Positions 38,686 through 50,005 of a DNA stretch of 64,000 nucleotides are shown one piece after another (positions within the stretch are counted from its first letter, which is position 1; each line of letters begins with the position of its first letter). The stretch is from Myrica gale (Eukaryota; Streptophyta; Magnoliopsida; Fagales; Myricaceae). Made by a program: the position numbers and the translations under genes. The stretch spans positions 28,843,840 through 28,907,839 of the forward strand of contig OZ005602.1 of assembly GCA_963930655.1 (NCBI GenBank), given 5' to 3'. Under the pieces are notes generated by a model. It saw only the letters and a program-made list of their open reading frames with translations. It was not told the origin of the DNA and ran no database searches.

Positions 38686-38959
38686 TTAGACTCGAGATAA
38701 ATACATTTTGTACCTCTAATTTTAACGTGTATAATGTCCGAAATTAATTGATGGTGGGTGGGTACGGTACAACATGACATTAAGGGTGTAAAATATCAAT
38801 TATCTCATTGTTTGAGGGTACAAGTGTATTTATCCTTTAAGAGTTTCTAAGGATATTTATATGATTTTTAAGGGAAAAACTATTCAAAGTTGAAGATGAT
38901 TACATGGTATTACTTAGCATAGGTCTAATGGAGGCCCAGAAACGTCCTCTCAGCTCAAA
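38686..38959. other. UGT 3' flank
   Basis: Probable UGT 3' UTR and short spacer, no other signal. Confidence 0.4.
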
Positions 38960-39141
38960 ATAGCCCACGCCTTCAGATTGATGCAGCTAACGCCATGGAT
39001 TTAATCAAGTTCAATCGAAACTTAGCGGCTCATGGAAACCATTTAAGGATCCTCAAGCCGTAGCTGTGCAAGTACAATGAGTATGATACTGGCTGTATCA
39101 TTCTTGGATATTAATATATTATTTCAGTTGCCTAAAAAAAG
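38960..39141 (+). mobile_element. LINE 3' tail (truncated)
   Basis: Encodes a short RNase H-like tail (QIDAANAMDLIKFNR) followed, after a stop, by a 3' end with TAATATATTATTTCAGTTGC and an A-run, like the GCC-oligo(A) tails of plant LINEs. Strongly 5'-truncated, as expected from target-primed reverse transcription. Confidence 0.45.
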
Positions 39142-39227
39142 TACGAGTATGTTGTAGACACTAGGAGGCGTGGAAGTAGAAGAAGCAATAACTCCCAAAC
39201 CAAATCTGGCTTCTCCCACCTCCACAA

Positions 39228-39752
39228 TCCATCAAAATTGATGTTGATGCTGTTGTCAGTTGTCAAGAACTCATTTACAGTTGCAGCAGCTGTCTTGAGG
39301 GATTCTCATGGGGTGTTCAGGGAGTTCGACAATGAAAATGGCAAAGATGACACGAGGCTGAAGCAGCAAAATTGGGGATCCTGAAAGCTCATAGAATGAT
39401 CATTATAATTGAAGGTGATTCATCTATTGTGTCATCTGCTATAAACTTAGAAAGCTCAAAGAATGACAATTATAATTGAAGGTGATTCCTCTATTGTGTC
39501 CTCTGCTATAAACTCTCCCTCAAAGAATAGAATGAAAGATTCATGACACTGTGTAGGACATTCGGTTGCTTCATTTGTCGAGGTGCGAATGTTGTTTTGC
39601 ATCATCTTACTCGTTGAGCTGTCTCTAGAATTTCTTTAGGAGATTATCCCTTTGTTCCGGAGCATTTGGAAGAGTCTTCTTGATTGCATGCCTCCATTAG
39701 GTGTCTTTAGTTTGTCTATATGAATATAGTTCTATTTTGATAGACTAAAAAA
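39228..39752 (+). mobile_element. LINE-derived RNase H-like (RVT_3) relic
   Basis: Frames on the plus strand give VKNSFTVAAAVLRDSHGVFR, then AAKLGILKAHRMIIIIEGDS and SIVSSAIN, matching the plant RVT_3 RNase H-like domain at the end of LINE polyproteins. The GDSSIVSSAIN stretch is present twice in tandem (about 39412 and 39482). The end near 39750 is a T-rich segment followed by an A-run. Frame is broken in several places. A second relic of the same type lies just upstream. Confidence 0.6.
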
Positions 39753-41943
39753 ACCGTATCAAACTAAGGATTCCTTGTCAACTTCCTGTACTGTATTTGA
39801 AAACGGTAGAAGAAAGAGAGGAGTCCTACCCAGAATTCATAAACATGCAGAGAACCCATCCAGCCCAAGTTTGACCAGAATTCTACTGAGGTAACCCATA
39901 ACCTCCATTAGTTTTTTCGACAGGAATATTTGCAGAGAACAAGACGACCATTTTCTTCTTTCCAGGACTACTCTTTTGGACCTAAATATAGTTTACTATC
40001 TTCTAATTTCCCCAGCATATATTAGTTTAACATCATGATTAGTCATTTCAACCAAAATCATACCCCAAAGATTTTCTTCTTTCCGATCCATTCACGAACA
40101 ACCGGACCGTAATTCCTTTATAGCTGTATAAACTAAATTCTACAGACTACAATCAATTGGGTATGTTTGGGGCTCAAATATTTGGGCCCAAAAATTTAGG
40201 TTTAATCATAAAAAAATTCACCACATAATTTTTTATTATTATAATATTTATTAAAAATCTTATCTCTTTACTTTTTCACCAACTCCCATGACATATATTT
40301 ACTTTATAATATTTTTTAAACTCCAATAACCAAAATTTTCACCCTCAAATATCCCCAATATCGGCGCGGACAAACATCCACAGCTACTCGGCCTGTTGCT
40401 CTTTTTGCGCACTTAACCTATATGGCTACAAACTCCGAGATACTACAGTTAAAAAAGACAATCCCTTTCCTCACTTTTTTTCACTTTTTCACCAACGACT
40501 TTGTTCTCTTCTTATTTACTCTCAAACTTTTTCACCCTCCACTTTTTATCAACTATTGGATTGTAAAGTATAATTTTGAAGAAAAAAAAATATTATATTA
40601 TAATATTTAATTATGTTAAAATTTCAGAGATTATAAAATTTTGGAGGTCAAACGGACAAGTAATCCCACATCGAAAATATTCTTATAAAACCGTGCAATT
40701 TTGTCATACGCGTGAGCATCTACATCAACTTTCAGATCTGTGCATTGTCGTTTCTTGTCAGTCAGTCAGAAACTACGAGTATTATATATTGAGTGAGAAA
40801 GAGAGGAAAGAAAGTTGGGTAGGACCCACCCACAACCTGGCATCCTATAAATGAGTAGGACCCACACTCAGTGTCAGCACCACCCCATGTGAACACTGCG
40901 CTTTGTGGCCCTTATTTCTTTCCCCTCCAATAATGGAAAAATTAAAGATAAGACCCCACTAATAATTAAAGGGCAGAAAATTTTCAAAAAGTTGTAATAA
41001 CAAAGAGACAAATTCTTCTGAAAGAAAATCAGAGAGCAACAGGAAAGGTAAAGAGAGAGTCACACAGATTATACCAGTTCGGCTAAAAACTCACCTTTTT
41101 CTTTCTGATTTTCTTTCATATCTCTATTTCTCTCTGGTAACCTAAGGAATTTGATGTACTTTCGTATAACAACTGGAACTACAAATAAAGAGCAAAATAC
41201 ATGAAAATGATAGAATGGTAAGATTTCCCATTTCCCACGTTGTAATTGTTTACTTTCCCTCTCCTTAATAGCTTCCACCCCTTTCAACTCTAATAAAGTT
41301 ACACCTTCTGGGCTACCAAACAGACTTGTAGTTATATTCTGCTTTTACCTCTTTTTCCCCTTTTGCTTCTCTGGCTCTTGATTCAGCTGTACAAAGATTT
41401 GATTACATATCCTAAAAACACAAGACTATGAGGACTTAAGACTAGATTTGGGCTTTGTTTCTTCTAGGGAAGCAATGGAAAGGGAGAGAAATTACAGTTC
41501 TGGTAAGTTACACTACTACACATGGACAGTGTGATTCTTTCTATCTTTTTTTACCTGTGGTTCAACTTCAACTACAGACACGAGAGATGAAAATAGTACA
41601 ACAACAAAGAAAGGAACGGGTGACCCACTTCCTTTTCTGCCTTTTACGTATGCACTTTGTATGGGTAGTAAGTTGTATAGTATTGATGGTGATCGCCGTG
41701 AATGGTGGTGATGGTGATTCTCTACAGACCTTGTATGATATGGAGGGGGGAACTTTGTTTGGTTATACTTCTCAATCTTCCTGTAAACATGAACAAAAAA
41801 CAGCCAAAACAAAAGGAAACAAAGCAAAAACAAACTTCGTTCAGAATAAATAATCATATATCGTTTGCATGCTGAAGAAAACAAATAATGTATGTAGTTT
41901 CAATAGAAAGAATCAAAAGTTAATTTACCTGACATTAAGAAAG
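39753..41943. other. Spacer downstream of the CCCH gene
   Basis: AT-rich; includes a MITE-like segment at 40159-40360. The 3' UTR of the CCCH gene probably lies just below 41944. Short ORFs at 41455-41884 on both strands are not family-like. Confidence 0.4.
40159..40360. mobile_element. MITE-like segment of the TGTTTG-ended family
   Basis: Starts GGGTATGTTTGGGGCTCAAA and ends with CCTCAAATATCCCC, an imperfect inverted pair, with the CTCCAATAACC and TTTTTCACCAACTCC interior motifs seen in related copies. About 200 bp, non-coding. Confidence 0.45.
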
Positions 41944-44894
41944 CTAAATCCCAATTGGTCCACCGGTGCCGGCATACATTCCAATGGCCCCATGACCAGA
42001 GGAGAATCTGAAACGAAAACACATTTCAGATTACAGAGAGGGAGCATAAATCAGGAAGGATTGCGTAAAGATAACTGATGGCACTTAGTACGAGTACCTT
42101 GGCATTTGGCAGTTGAAAGATTTGAATGATGCCACATCCAGTGTAGATGCAGCCGGGAGTATTGATGAAGTGGCCAATTTATTGTTAATAGCTGCATCAC
42201 AGGCATCCGGGTCATTGGCCTCGCGAGAACCATTGGCCAAGGCAGACATGAAGTCTGCAGCCGCTTTGGTTGGAGATGCAAAGGGGCTATCAGGGAGGTT
42301 ATGCTCCAAACTGCACTCAATTGTGAAATGAACAATCTTTGAAACTGTTGATATTGTTTGCAAACTACATAGGACATCTTACATTTACAGATCTAATACA
42401 CAAAAGGCGGTTTAAATAATCTGGGTCATCTTTCTTTAAACCTGAATGCGAAAAGTTCCATACCATTCTCGCACATCACTTTCACCACGAGGAGGGCTCT
42501 GCTTCCCATTGCCATTACCATAGGCATTTTCACTGTAATCAGTCACTTCTATGCCTGCAACAGCAGTGATAGTTGTTTGCTGCAACAGCTGCTGATCAGC
42601 AGAAGCAGTGGCAGAAATAGCCGCAGCAGCAGAAATGGCTGGTGCAGCACTAGAAGAATTCTCTGCAATCAAAGAATTCAACCCTGAAAAATTCATTCCA
42701 ATTCTTAAAAGAAAAAAAAAAGTACGGCAATTTGGTAGTCATATACCTTCTGGGACTTCTTGGGTGCTATGGAATGAAGGAAGCATTGTGTTTTGATTAA
42801 ACGGATTTGGAGGCTGAGTAGGGGATGGAATGGGGCTGCCGGTGGAGAGCGCACGATGGTGATGCTTCTTGATATCAAGAAGCTGCAAACCCATCAGCCT
42901 TCTACTTTGAAGTTCAAGGGCTTGCTGCAAATCAGCATGCTCCTCCAACTTCCTCTTCCACAGCATGTCTTGGGTAGTGTAAAACATTCTTGCTCCTTTC
43001 AGTAAGTATCCAAACAGAGAAATTCGTAAGTAGAAGGTGATCATCACCGGGTATATCAATTATTACATTTTGAAGCAACGGAAATGCCAAGAAAATAGCT
43101 TGCTTACCGAGCTGGAGATCATATGGGTCTCTAGCATCAACTCCAGTAGGAGTGCCACATGGTAAGTAATCTCCCCTCTCTACTTGTTGCTGCTGTTGCT
43201 TCCTGCAACTAGAAAGTAGCATTACTGCATTAGCACAGTACAGCAGAACTTGAAATTCAAGCAATTATGAGCAGAGAGCCAAGATTAAAAGTCAGAGCGA
43301 GTAAGCGAGAGTGCCTGTACTTGTCCGGGACTTTGCCCTTCTCCTTGTAAGGCTTGACAAGAACACGAGCATCACAAACAAAATGAGGGTTCCCTTTGGC
43401 AAGAATGAGCTTCACAGTCTCCGGGTAAACAAAAGTAACAAACCCAAACATTCGCTTCTGCTGGTATGGGATCCTAACATCTTGAACTGGCCCATAAATG
43501 CTTCAACAACCAAATCAAAACAATTCAGTAACAACACTACTACATTCCACAAACTTTAAAATGTCATATAAACAACAAACCCAATGGAACCTGAAATAAT
43601 TCGAGACATCTTCCTCTCTGAAAGTGCTATCGGCTGGGAAAGTCAAGTAAATCTGCCTCGACGCCGGGTTCACCATTCCAGCCCCACCATTCATCGAAAA
43701 ATCGTTTCGTTCAAGTCGGGATCGCCCAAACTTGTGCATATCCTCACCCATCATTAGAGCCGCTGCCGCCCTACATGTACACAGAGCAATCAGACAAAGA
43801 ATAAAACCAAAACCACCAAAATTTTGCATACTACAATCTACAAGTTCTGTTTTTTTTTGTAAGTACAATCTACAAGTTCTATACCTCTGAGTATCATTTT
43901 GCTGCTGCTGTAGGAGCATATTTATACACTTTTGAGAGAAAGGAAAAGAAGCTGAGGCCATGAGCTGAGAAGCTGCAGCCAATCTTTGTTGCTGAGCAGA
44001 TTTAGATCTCAGGATTTCATGGCACTGGTACATCATATCAGTCTTGCTCGGCGAACCAACCATTGCAGAACCATCCACCGAATCCCCAAGCCCCTCATGT
44101 AAGAACCTGCAGCTAGTGCCATTCTTGCAGTACCCTCTGGCAAAATACAAACAAGGTTTCCAGCCAAACCCGGAATTTGGGTCCTCAGAGCCCAAGCAGA
44201 CATCACTAACCGAGCAGCTTCTGCGGTGTACAGACCCTCCCCAACTAGCGTATGAAGGAAAAAGCATAGGGTCGCCAACAGCACCAGTCGGACTAGAGGC
44301 CAAGTCTGTTTGAGGGTAAAACAAGTCTTGGTTTTTGGGCCCGAGAGTAGGGGTACCATCGTTGAGGAAAGAAAGTTGGTCGTGGAGCTGAAAGTCATCG
44401 ATCACATCCGTGGTTCCGCTTCCATAGTAGGGTAAAGAGCAAGTAGAAGTGTTCATTGAAGAGGAGGACCCAACAGTTAAGTTATTGGGACTAATCAAGT
44501 CTTCTGCGTTATGAAGCTCAGACAAAGCTGCCCAAGAAGTTGAACTGGCAGAAGAAGGGTTGGGAAGGGTTAAAGGAGGAGGAAGATTAATCCCACCTAG
44601 AAGCCTGGAAGGAGAGTAAGTCTGCCTGGAGACAGTAAGTGGGTTGCCTGAGAGGAAAGGGGAAGGGGTTGATGGAGTCGAAGGCGCGGACGGAGAGTTC
44701 GAGGTCAGTCCCAAGTTTTTCCGAGCTTTGAGAATCACCGAATGGACAAGAGCTTCGGGACCAAATGCTAACCTAATCATTTCTTCTTCACCATGGTCTT
44801 GGATAAGTAGTAGACCCATGATCTTGGATGCATTTTCAGGGTCCAAGTTCTGGATTCTTGAGAACACAATTCTTGTTGCTTCATAACCATCCAT
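41944..44894 (-). CDS. CCCH zinc finger and RRM protein (C3H46/53/55 type)
   Basis: Likely cytoplasmic or nuclear RNA-binding protein. Exons (minus order): 44894-43885, 43770-43591, 43500-43315, 43202-43108, 42995-42747, 42683-42464, 42310-42098, 42007-41944; total 2,217 nt = 738 residues. The N-terminal helical domain ([20 protein letters not shown], then [20 protein letters not shown]) is typical of this plant subfamily. Next come a Ser/Pro-rich linker, one CCCH finger (C248-x7-C-x5-C-x3-H266), a Gln-rich stretch (LLQQQQND), an RRM from about residue 375 to 455 ([20 protein letters not shown]), and a low-complexity tail with [13 protein letters not shown] and a C-terminal [14 protein letters not shown]. 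All introns are GT-AG except intron 3, where TACAG is followed by GC. Exon 7 has two close acceptors; the CAG at 42311-42313 keeps the frame. The molecular target is unknown. Confidence 0.93.
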
Positions 44895-47105
44895 GGGTGA
44901 AAGGAGGTGGGTACTAGAATTTCACACACCAAACCAACTAACCCTCACGTTTAGTTCTTTTTGGTTCCTTCGCCCTGAGAAAGTAAAGTGTTCTCTTTCT
45001 CTCTCTGTCTGTACAAGCAAACTTTCTTTCTCAACCACACAGAAACACTACCTAACAACTTGTGATGAATAGGAGCAAAGTGTTTGTCTTTCTCTTATTC
45101 CTGCAAAACACAAACAAAAGAGAGGCGAAGGAAAAAAGAAAAGAAAAGACAGTCGGGAGTTAAAAGGAGTATTCCAGTGTGGTTTGATAAGAAGAAGCCT
45201 AGAAGAGGATGCTGAGAGTTGCCTTTGCTAAAAGGAAAGATAAAATGACACCGGGTTGAATTTCTCTATAAAGAAACCTTTTTTTTTTTTGCTGAATATC
45301 TCTATAAAGAAACTACGAGAGCAAAGAGCTTCCCGAAACAAAAGGAGCAAGAAATAGCAAGAAGTAGGTATAAATATTCCCTTTTCTCTCTTATTTTCCA
45401 AATCGAATTGAAAACCAGCTTTGGGGCATGAGAATTGCTTACCAATGAAAGATCCCATGAAAGAAGGTCTTTCTCTTGTTTCTCTTTGTCACTCCTCTCT
45501 TTCCCTTCAAACATCATAATAACAATAGTCAAACTCACTACAAAAGCCAAACCACCGCCTTGTTTCTAGCCCAGTTGCAGAGACTAGCTTGCTGCAGCAG
45601 GAGGAACAGAGGAACCATTTGCTTTACTTCTGCTGCTATATGTTCTGGGTCCTGGGCAAGCTAAAAGCTAGTTAAGCAGCTCTCCCTCTCTCTTGGATTT
45701 TCTGTCTCTCTCTAAAACACTCGAACTCTGTCCTCTGTCTCTCTCTCCATTGAAATTATAAAACAAAGACCGGTAGGAGTGATAGTGAGAGAGCGTGTGT
45801 TGTGGCCTGTGGGCGGGGGAGTTGGGTTTGGTGCTTTGAGTGGATCCAGATCTGTGCCTCAAATAGTGCACGTTCACTTGCCCCCAACCTCTGACACTCA
45901 TCTATTAAAAACTCTGGATTTTTCGCTTTCTTTCCCATGGCTACATAAACCATACCAATCGCTTCCCATTTTTTGTGTTTCACACGCTCCAATGGGAATA
46001 ATGATGAGGTTTTGTGGAATCCATTTGGTAGAGAGACGGGCACATGCGTCTCGGGTTTTGTTAAAATTGACTCATCATGTGTTCTTGTGGGGGTAGTCCC
46101 CTCCAATGAAATTCTCACCCCAAAAAAGAATTCCATTCGCTTTCAATTTGTTTCGCAGAAGAAAAGAAAATTGTCCATGTTTCTCTGGCCATCTAATGAG
46201 CACATCATTTGGGTTGTCTTTGATCATGTCCCCACAAGCATATGCTCTCCTCTCTTTGCTCCATGGGGGGCCTTTTCCACATTCCCTTAAAAACAATTAT
46301 TATTATTATGAAGCTTATAAGATACTATAATGTCTAATTATGTAAGAGAGAGAGTAAAAAAGGCAAAGAGATTCGTCCTTTTGATGGTAGAAAATTACAA
46401 AAGTTATGGGGATTTGTATAGGATAGGAGGCATGGTTCTTGCATTCTTGCTTTCTCCGTTGTCGTTTTTAAGATGCCCCCACCGCAAATAAGTGATGACT
46501 GAATCTCCCCCCTTTTTCTCTCTCTCCAAACACTCGACTCAGACCCTCGTTACAATTTACAGCACAGAACTCAATCACTTTTCGTCATCTTTTATTACTG
46601 ATCAAAGATATGCACAAGAGAGACGGAGAAAAATGAGTGGTTTCCTGACTTCCTCTGGGTGGTGGTTAACAAAAGTAGTTGGAACTTATAAAAAGTACGG
46701 ATTTCACGAGAGAAAAAGAAAACTACGGAGCTTTTCCACATGGGGTGTGCCGGTGTGGGCACTCCACTCTCATGGTTTTTCTTTTTAAGCATTGTATATA
46801 TGCCAGATGAGGACCTATACAAAGGAGCTACTGATTATGCAGAATAAGGAATGATATATATGGCCTGTCATCACGTTTGATTTTAGATTTCCATCTTAAC
46901 ATCTTCAAAAGTATCATTAACAGGTTACACATTGATCTCTAACACTTAATGCTGCACAAATCAGAACCAGAACCACACCTCTCGTGCTTTTTTGACGAGT
47001 GCAGAGAAGACCAGAATCCAATGCCATTTAATTCGTCATGTCCTGTAGTGAAATATCATGTCAAAGTTTTGTCTGCACAGTGCACTTGGGAAGCAGCGAG
47101 ACAGC
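44895..47105. other. CCCH gene upstream region and spacer
   Basis: 44.9-45.8 kb has CT/GA-rich tracts typical of a plant leader and promoter for the minus-strand gene. From 45.8 to 47.1 kb nothing is recognised. Confidence 0.4.
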
Positions 47106-47303
47106 ACGTTTAGATTTCAAAACAGATTTTATTTTTTTGCTTTTTTTGAAAGTAGCGTAGATTTTTTTGAGATAGGTGAAAATTATGTTAAAAATTGTTA
47201 GAATTTGTAAAAAATTATTGGGATTGTTGAAAATGTATTGAAATTGATGAAAAACTGAGTGAGAAATTTTTGAAAATTTTCTGAGATTTGAAACAAACAT
47301 GGC
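47106..47303. mobile_element. MITE of the TGTTTG-ended family
   Basis: Left end CACGTTTAGATTTCAAAACA and reverse complement of the right end CCATGTTTGTTTCAAATCTC form imperfect inverted repeats. The AT-rich interior has repeated TTGAAAATG and AAAAATTATTGGGA motifs. About 198 bp. Confidence 0.5.
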
Positions 47304-48000
47304 CTACGAGTCTGGGGGAGTTTAGAAGCATGTTAATTATGTAGGAAGTTCTTTCGTCAAGTGCAAATAAAAGCATTGACTAAATACCCATATTCAGTGA
47401 TGTCATGAAGCATTCTATCAAATATGGGCTATGCCCCTCTTTTGAAAACAACCACTACATTGCATGCGTGTGCTTGATGCTTGTTATCCTCAAATCCCAG
47501 TCCTTGATTTCACCCTAATCAAAGTTAACCTCATTGGGACAAACATGTTTAGATCCACTGCGCGGTCACTCATATTACCATGACACAATCACTAATTCAC
47601 AAACTTTGTGACGTGGAAATAAATAGTTTTCACTTCTCATTTGAGGGAATTCTTTTTTGTTGTGCTCAACTTAATCATATTCTCCTCTAGCTAAGAGAAT
47701 TTTAGACTCCCTTACGAGTTAGTGATGAGTTTCACGCACTCTAAGCCTGACTCGGGCGTGGTTAGGAAGATTGACAGAAATTGAAGCGATATCATACCAT
47801 AGATCATAAAGGATGGGTTGAGAATGGAGGTATTCCGACCCAACTCTCCGATGAATCGGTCGAGAGAGATAAGAAGGTGATAGGTTATACCGGAACTTAA
47901 TTATTCTAAAAAAAATGGCTTAAACAAAATTGAGATGAGAGACGAGTTCCAACTTCATAGATTAGTTGTTAATTGTTAGCGCGATTGTTGGAATCACTAG
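47304..48000. other. Spacer, nothing recognised
   Basis: No coding or repeat signal that I can support. Confidence 0.4.
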
Positions 48001-48178
48001 GGTTGTGTTTGCGTTGAAAAATTTTTGGTATTAGGTTTTGTGTTGGTATTGGGTTTAGTGAAAAAGTGAAGAGAGGTAATTTTTTTATATTTTTTTATGA
48101 GAGATATAGAAATTATATTGTAATATTTTATTGTAAGTTAGTAAAAAATATTATGATATTTTTAATGCAAACGCAACC
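48001..48178. mobile_element. MITE, PIF/Harbinger-like, TAG target duplication
   Basis: 178 bp. The left end GGTTGTGTTTGCGTTGAAAA and reverse complement of the right end GGTTGCGTTTGCATTAAAAA match over about 20 bp with four mismatches. Flanked by TAG at 47998-48000 and 48179-48181. A 3-bp duplication and GG(T)-start ends fit PIF/Harbinger; the family call is inference. Confidence 0.65.
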
Positions 48179-48910
48179 TAGGTTAACGATCAGAAATGGC
48201 CCTAGTAAACTCACTGATAACCTCAAATTAACATCCAAAGCTGCATCAAAACCAATGAACGTTGGTCAATTTGCAAGTTAGTAGTGAAGTGATGATGCCG
48301 ATAGAAGATCTCAAACGTCATCACTAGCTAGATTGAGTGGCGAACATGGACTGTTTCGAATCAATTCTTTAGCCGAATAAAAGTCGAGCCTTCTACCCTC
48401 CATCAATTAACTCATCCACTGTCCGATTAACCCCAACGTACCGCTTCCATTGGTCAGAAAACTTCAAAACTAGAAGGTGTACATGTTTGGCTGTCAAAAC
48501 TACGTAGGCATCATAGGAACTAAGAAATCTTCACTTTTAGCCCATATATATATTAAAGAGGTTCCAATACGTAGTCTATTTTCATATTTCATTTTTAGTC
48601 CATCTTTATGTAAGTTTTTTTAACTAGATTTTTGGGCCAGTTTACGCTCATCTTAATTAATTTTGAAGTCTGTGCAATCATTTCGTCTCATACAAACTGT
48701 AATAATTACAGGGCCAAAAAGTGTAGACGTGGCCCCAACAGATTAGTAACACTTAAGAGATTTTGAACTTGAAACTTTGGAGGGAGTATACCACCAAAAC
48801 CCAATAGTTAACTACTAGACCAACTCCTTAATTAGATATTTTAATGTAAGTTAATAGACTAAAAGGGATGTTTTGAGGATAATTAATAAACAAAACTTTA
48901 TCTCTACTTT
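48179..48910. other. Spacer, nothing recognised
   Basis: No gene. 48.69-48.84 kb resembles the LTR-retrotransposon leader type of text (CACCAAAACCCAATAG) but has no partner. Confidence 0.35.
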
Positions 48911-49090
48911 TATGTTTGTTTGCCAAAATATTGAGGAATATTCCCAAAATTTTGGGAATCTTTACTTTATTGAGATTTATTGGGGTTTGTAAAAAGTGAA
49001 GTGTATAGGTGTAAAATTTAAAAATTTTAAAGTTTGTTTGGTTTGTCCGATTTGTTGAGACCCCAAATATTTGGGGTCTCAAACATGCCA
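48911..49090. mobile_element. MITE of the TGTTTG-ended family
   Basis: Left end ATGTTTGTTTGCCAAAATA and reverse complement of the right end GGCATGTTTGAGACCCCAAA frame an interior with AAATATTTGGGG and GTAAAAAGTGAAGTGTATAG. About 180 bp; related to the copies at 33.9 and 61.6 kb. Confidence 0.55.
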
Positions 49091-49510
49091 TTAATTTGGT
49101 CTGTAACATGTGCAATGCACGTGCTTAATATGCGCTACCAATTGGCCGTATGCTTTGGCTTCTCGTGTCTGAAAATATATTTGCCTTTTAGGTGATCGGA
49201 TCATACATCAATTATCAAACAGTTCCTCACTCTCTATCATTCCGAGGGTGTATTTGGAAAAAAAAAACAAGACTTAAAGGCCTTAGCAATCGGAGATTAC
49301 TTGGAATTATTAGTCAAGAAAAAAAAAGTAATTCTTTTAAAGACTGTTTCTATATGATTTATTATATAATTTTATACCCAATTCCCTGCACTTGGGTCTC
49401 GTTTGGACCTCATCCCAATCGAACTTCTCCCAAAACGTTCAAATCCAAGATGTATATGTATATGCATATGCGATATGTCATGGACGCATCAACTTGAGCT
49501 TCACAAGCTG

Positions 49511-49544
<34 letters not shown>

Positions 49545-49814
49545 TTTTATATAAGAAATGGGGTTCAACCATGAAAATGACTTCTAATCACTGTTTGCCT
49601 GTAATTAAATTACAGTGCTGACTGCAACTAATTTATACCAATATTTTACATCCCACTACATGACTACAACATCCCAAGTCCTTGGTGTGAAAATCTGGAT
49701 CTGAGACGTAATATGGTTTAGGAATCGGCATAAAACTGGTAGTTTATCCGTTTGTGATGTTTAAAGTGTCACATTTTTTATTGTTTGTGGTGTGTAAATA
49801 TTAGTTGTGGCCCC
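49091..49814. other. Spacer with an (AT)n tract
   Basis: A microsatellite of about 14 AT units at 49514-49541. No gene. Confidence 0.5.
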
Positions 49815-50005
49815 CATAGGTAGCTCAGCTAGTCTCGACTTGGTAATCACTTGTGATTTCTGCAAGTTCGAAATTAGTCTGGGATCAAATTCGGATTTAA
49901 ACTGGCACAGTGGGGTTAGGGATGCTCCATTCGTCCGGGGTTTACCAAACAGGGCTGGATCCGAAGGACTGCTTAAGATAGATTCTTTGTCATTAAAAGA
50001 AAAAA
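49815..50005 (+). mobile_element. tRNA-derived SINE
   Basis: The 5' part has GGTAGCTCAGCTAG, close to a Pol III box A (TRGCNNAGYNGG), and about 40 bp later GCAAGTTCGAAATTAG, close to box B (GGTTCGANTCC). A tRNA-unrelated body with GGGGTTAGGGATGCTCC and GGTTTACC motifs follows, ending in TTCTTTGTCATTAAAAGA. About 190 bp, usual for plant SINEs. Flanking target duplications were not found by eye. Confidence 0.55.

Noticed and set aside
41455-41884. ORFs on both strands downstream of the CCCH gene
   Set aside because: Low-complexity composition, no motif, no splice support.
42311-42316. Earlier acceptor (TTGAG) for exon 7 of the CCCH gene
   Set aside because: It breaks the frame after VRE; the CAG five bases downstream keeps it.
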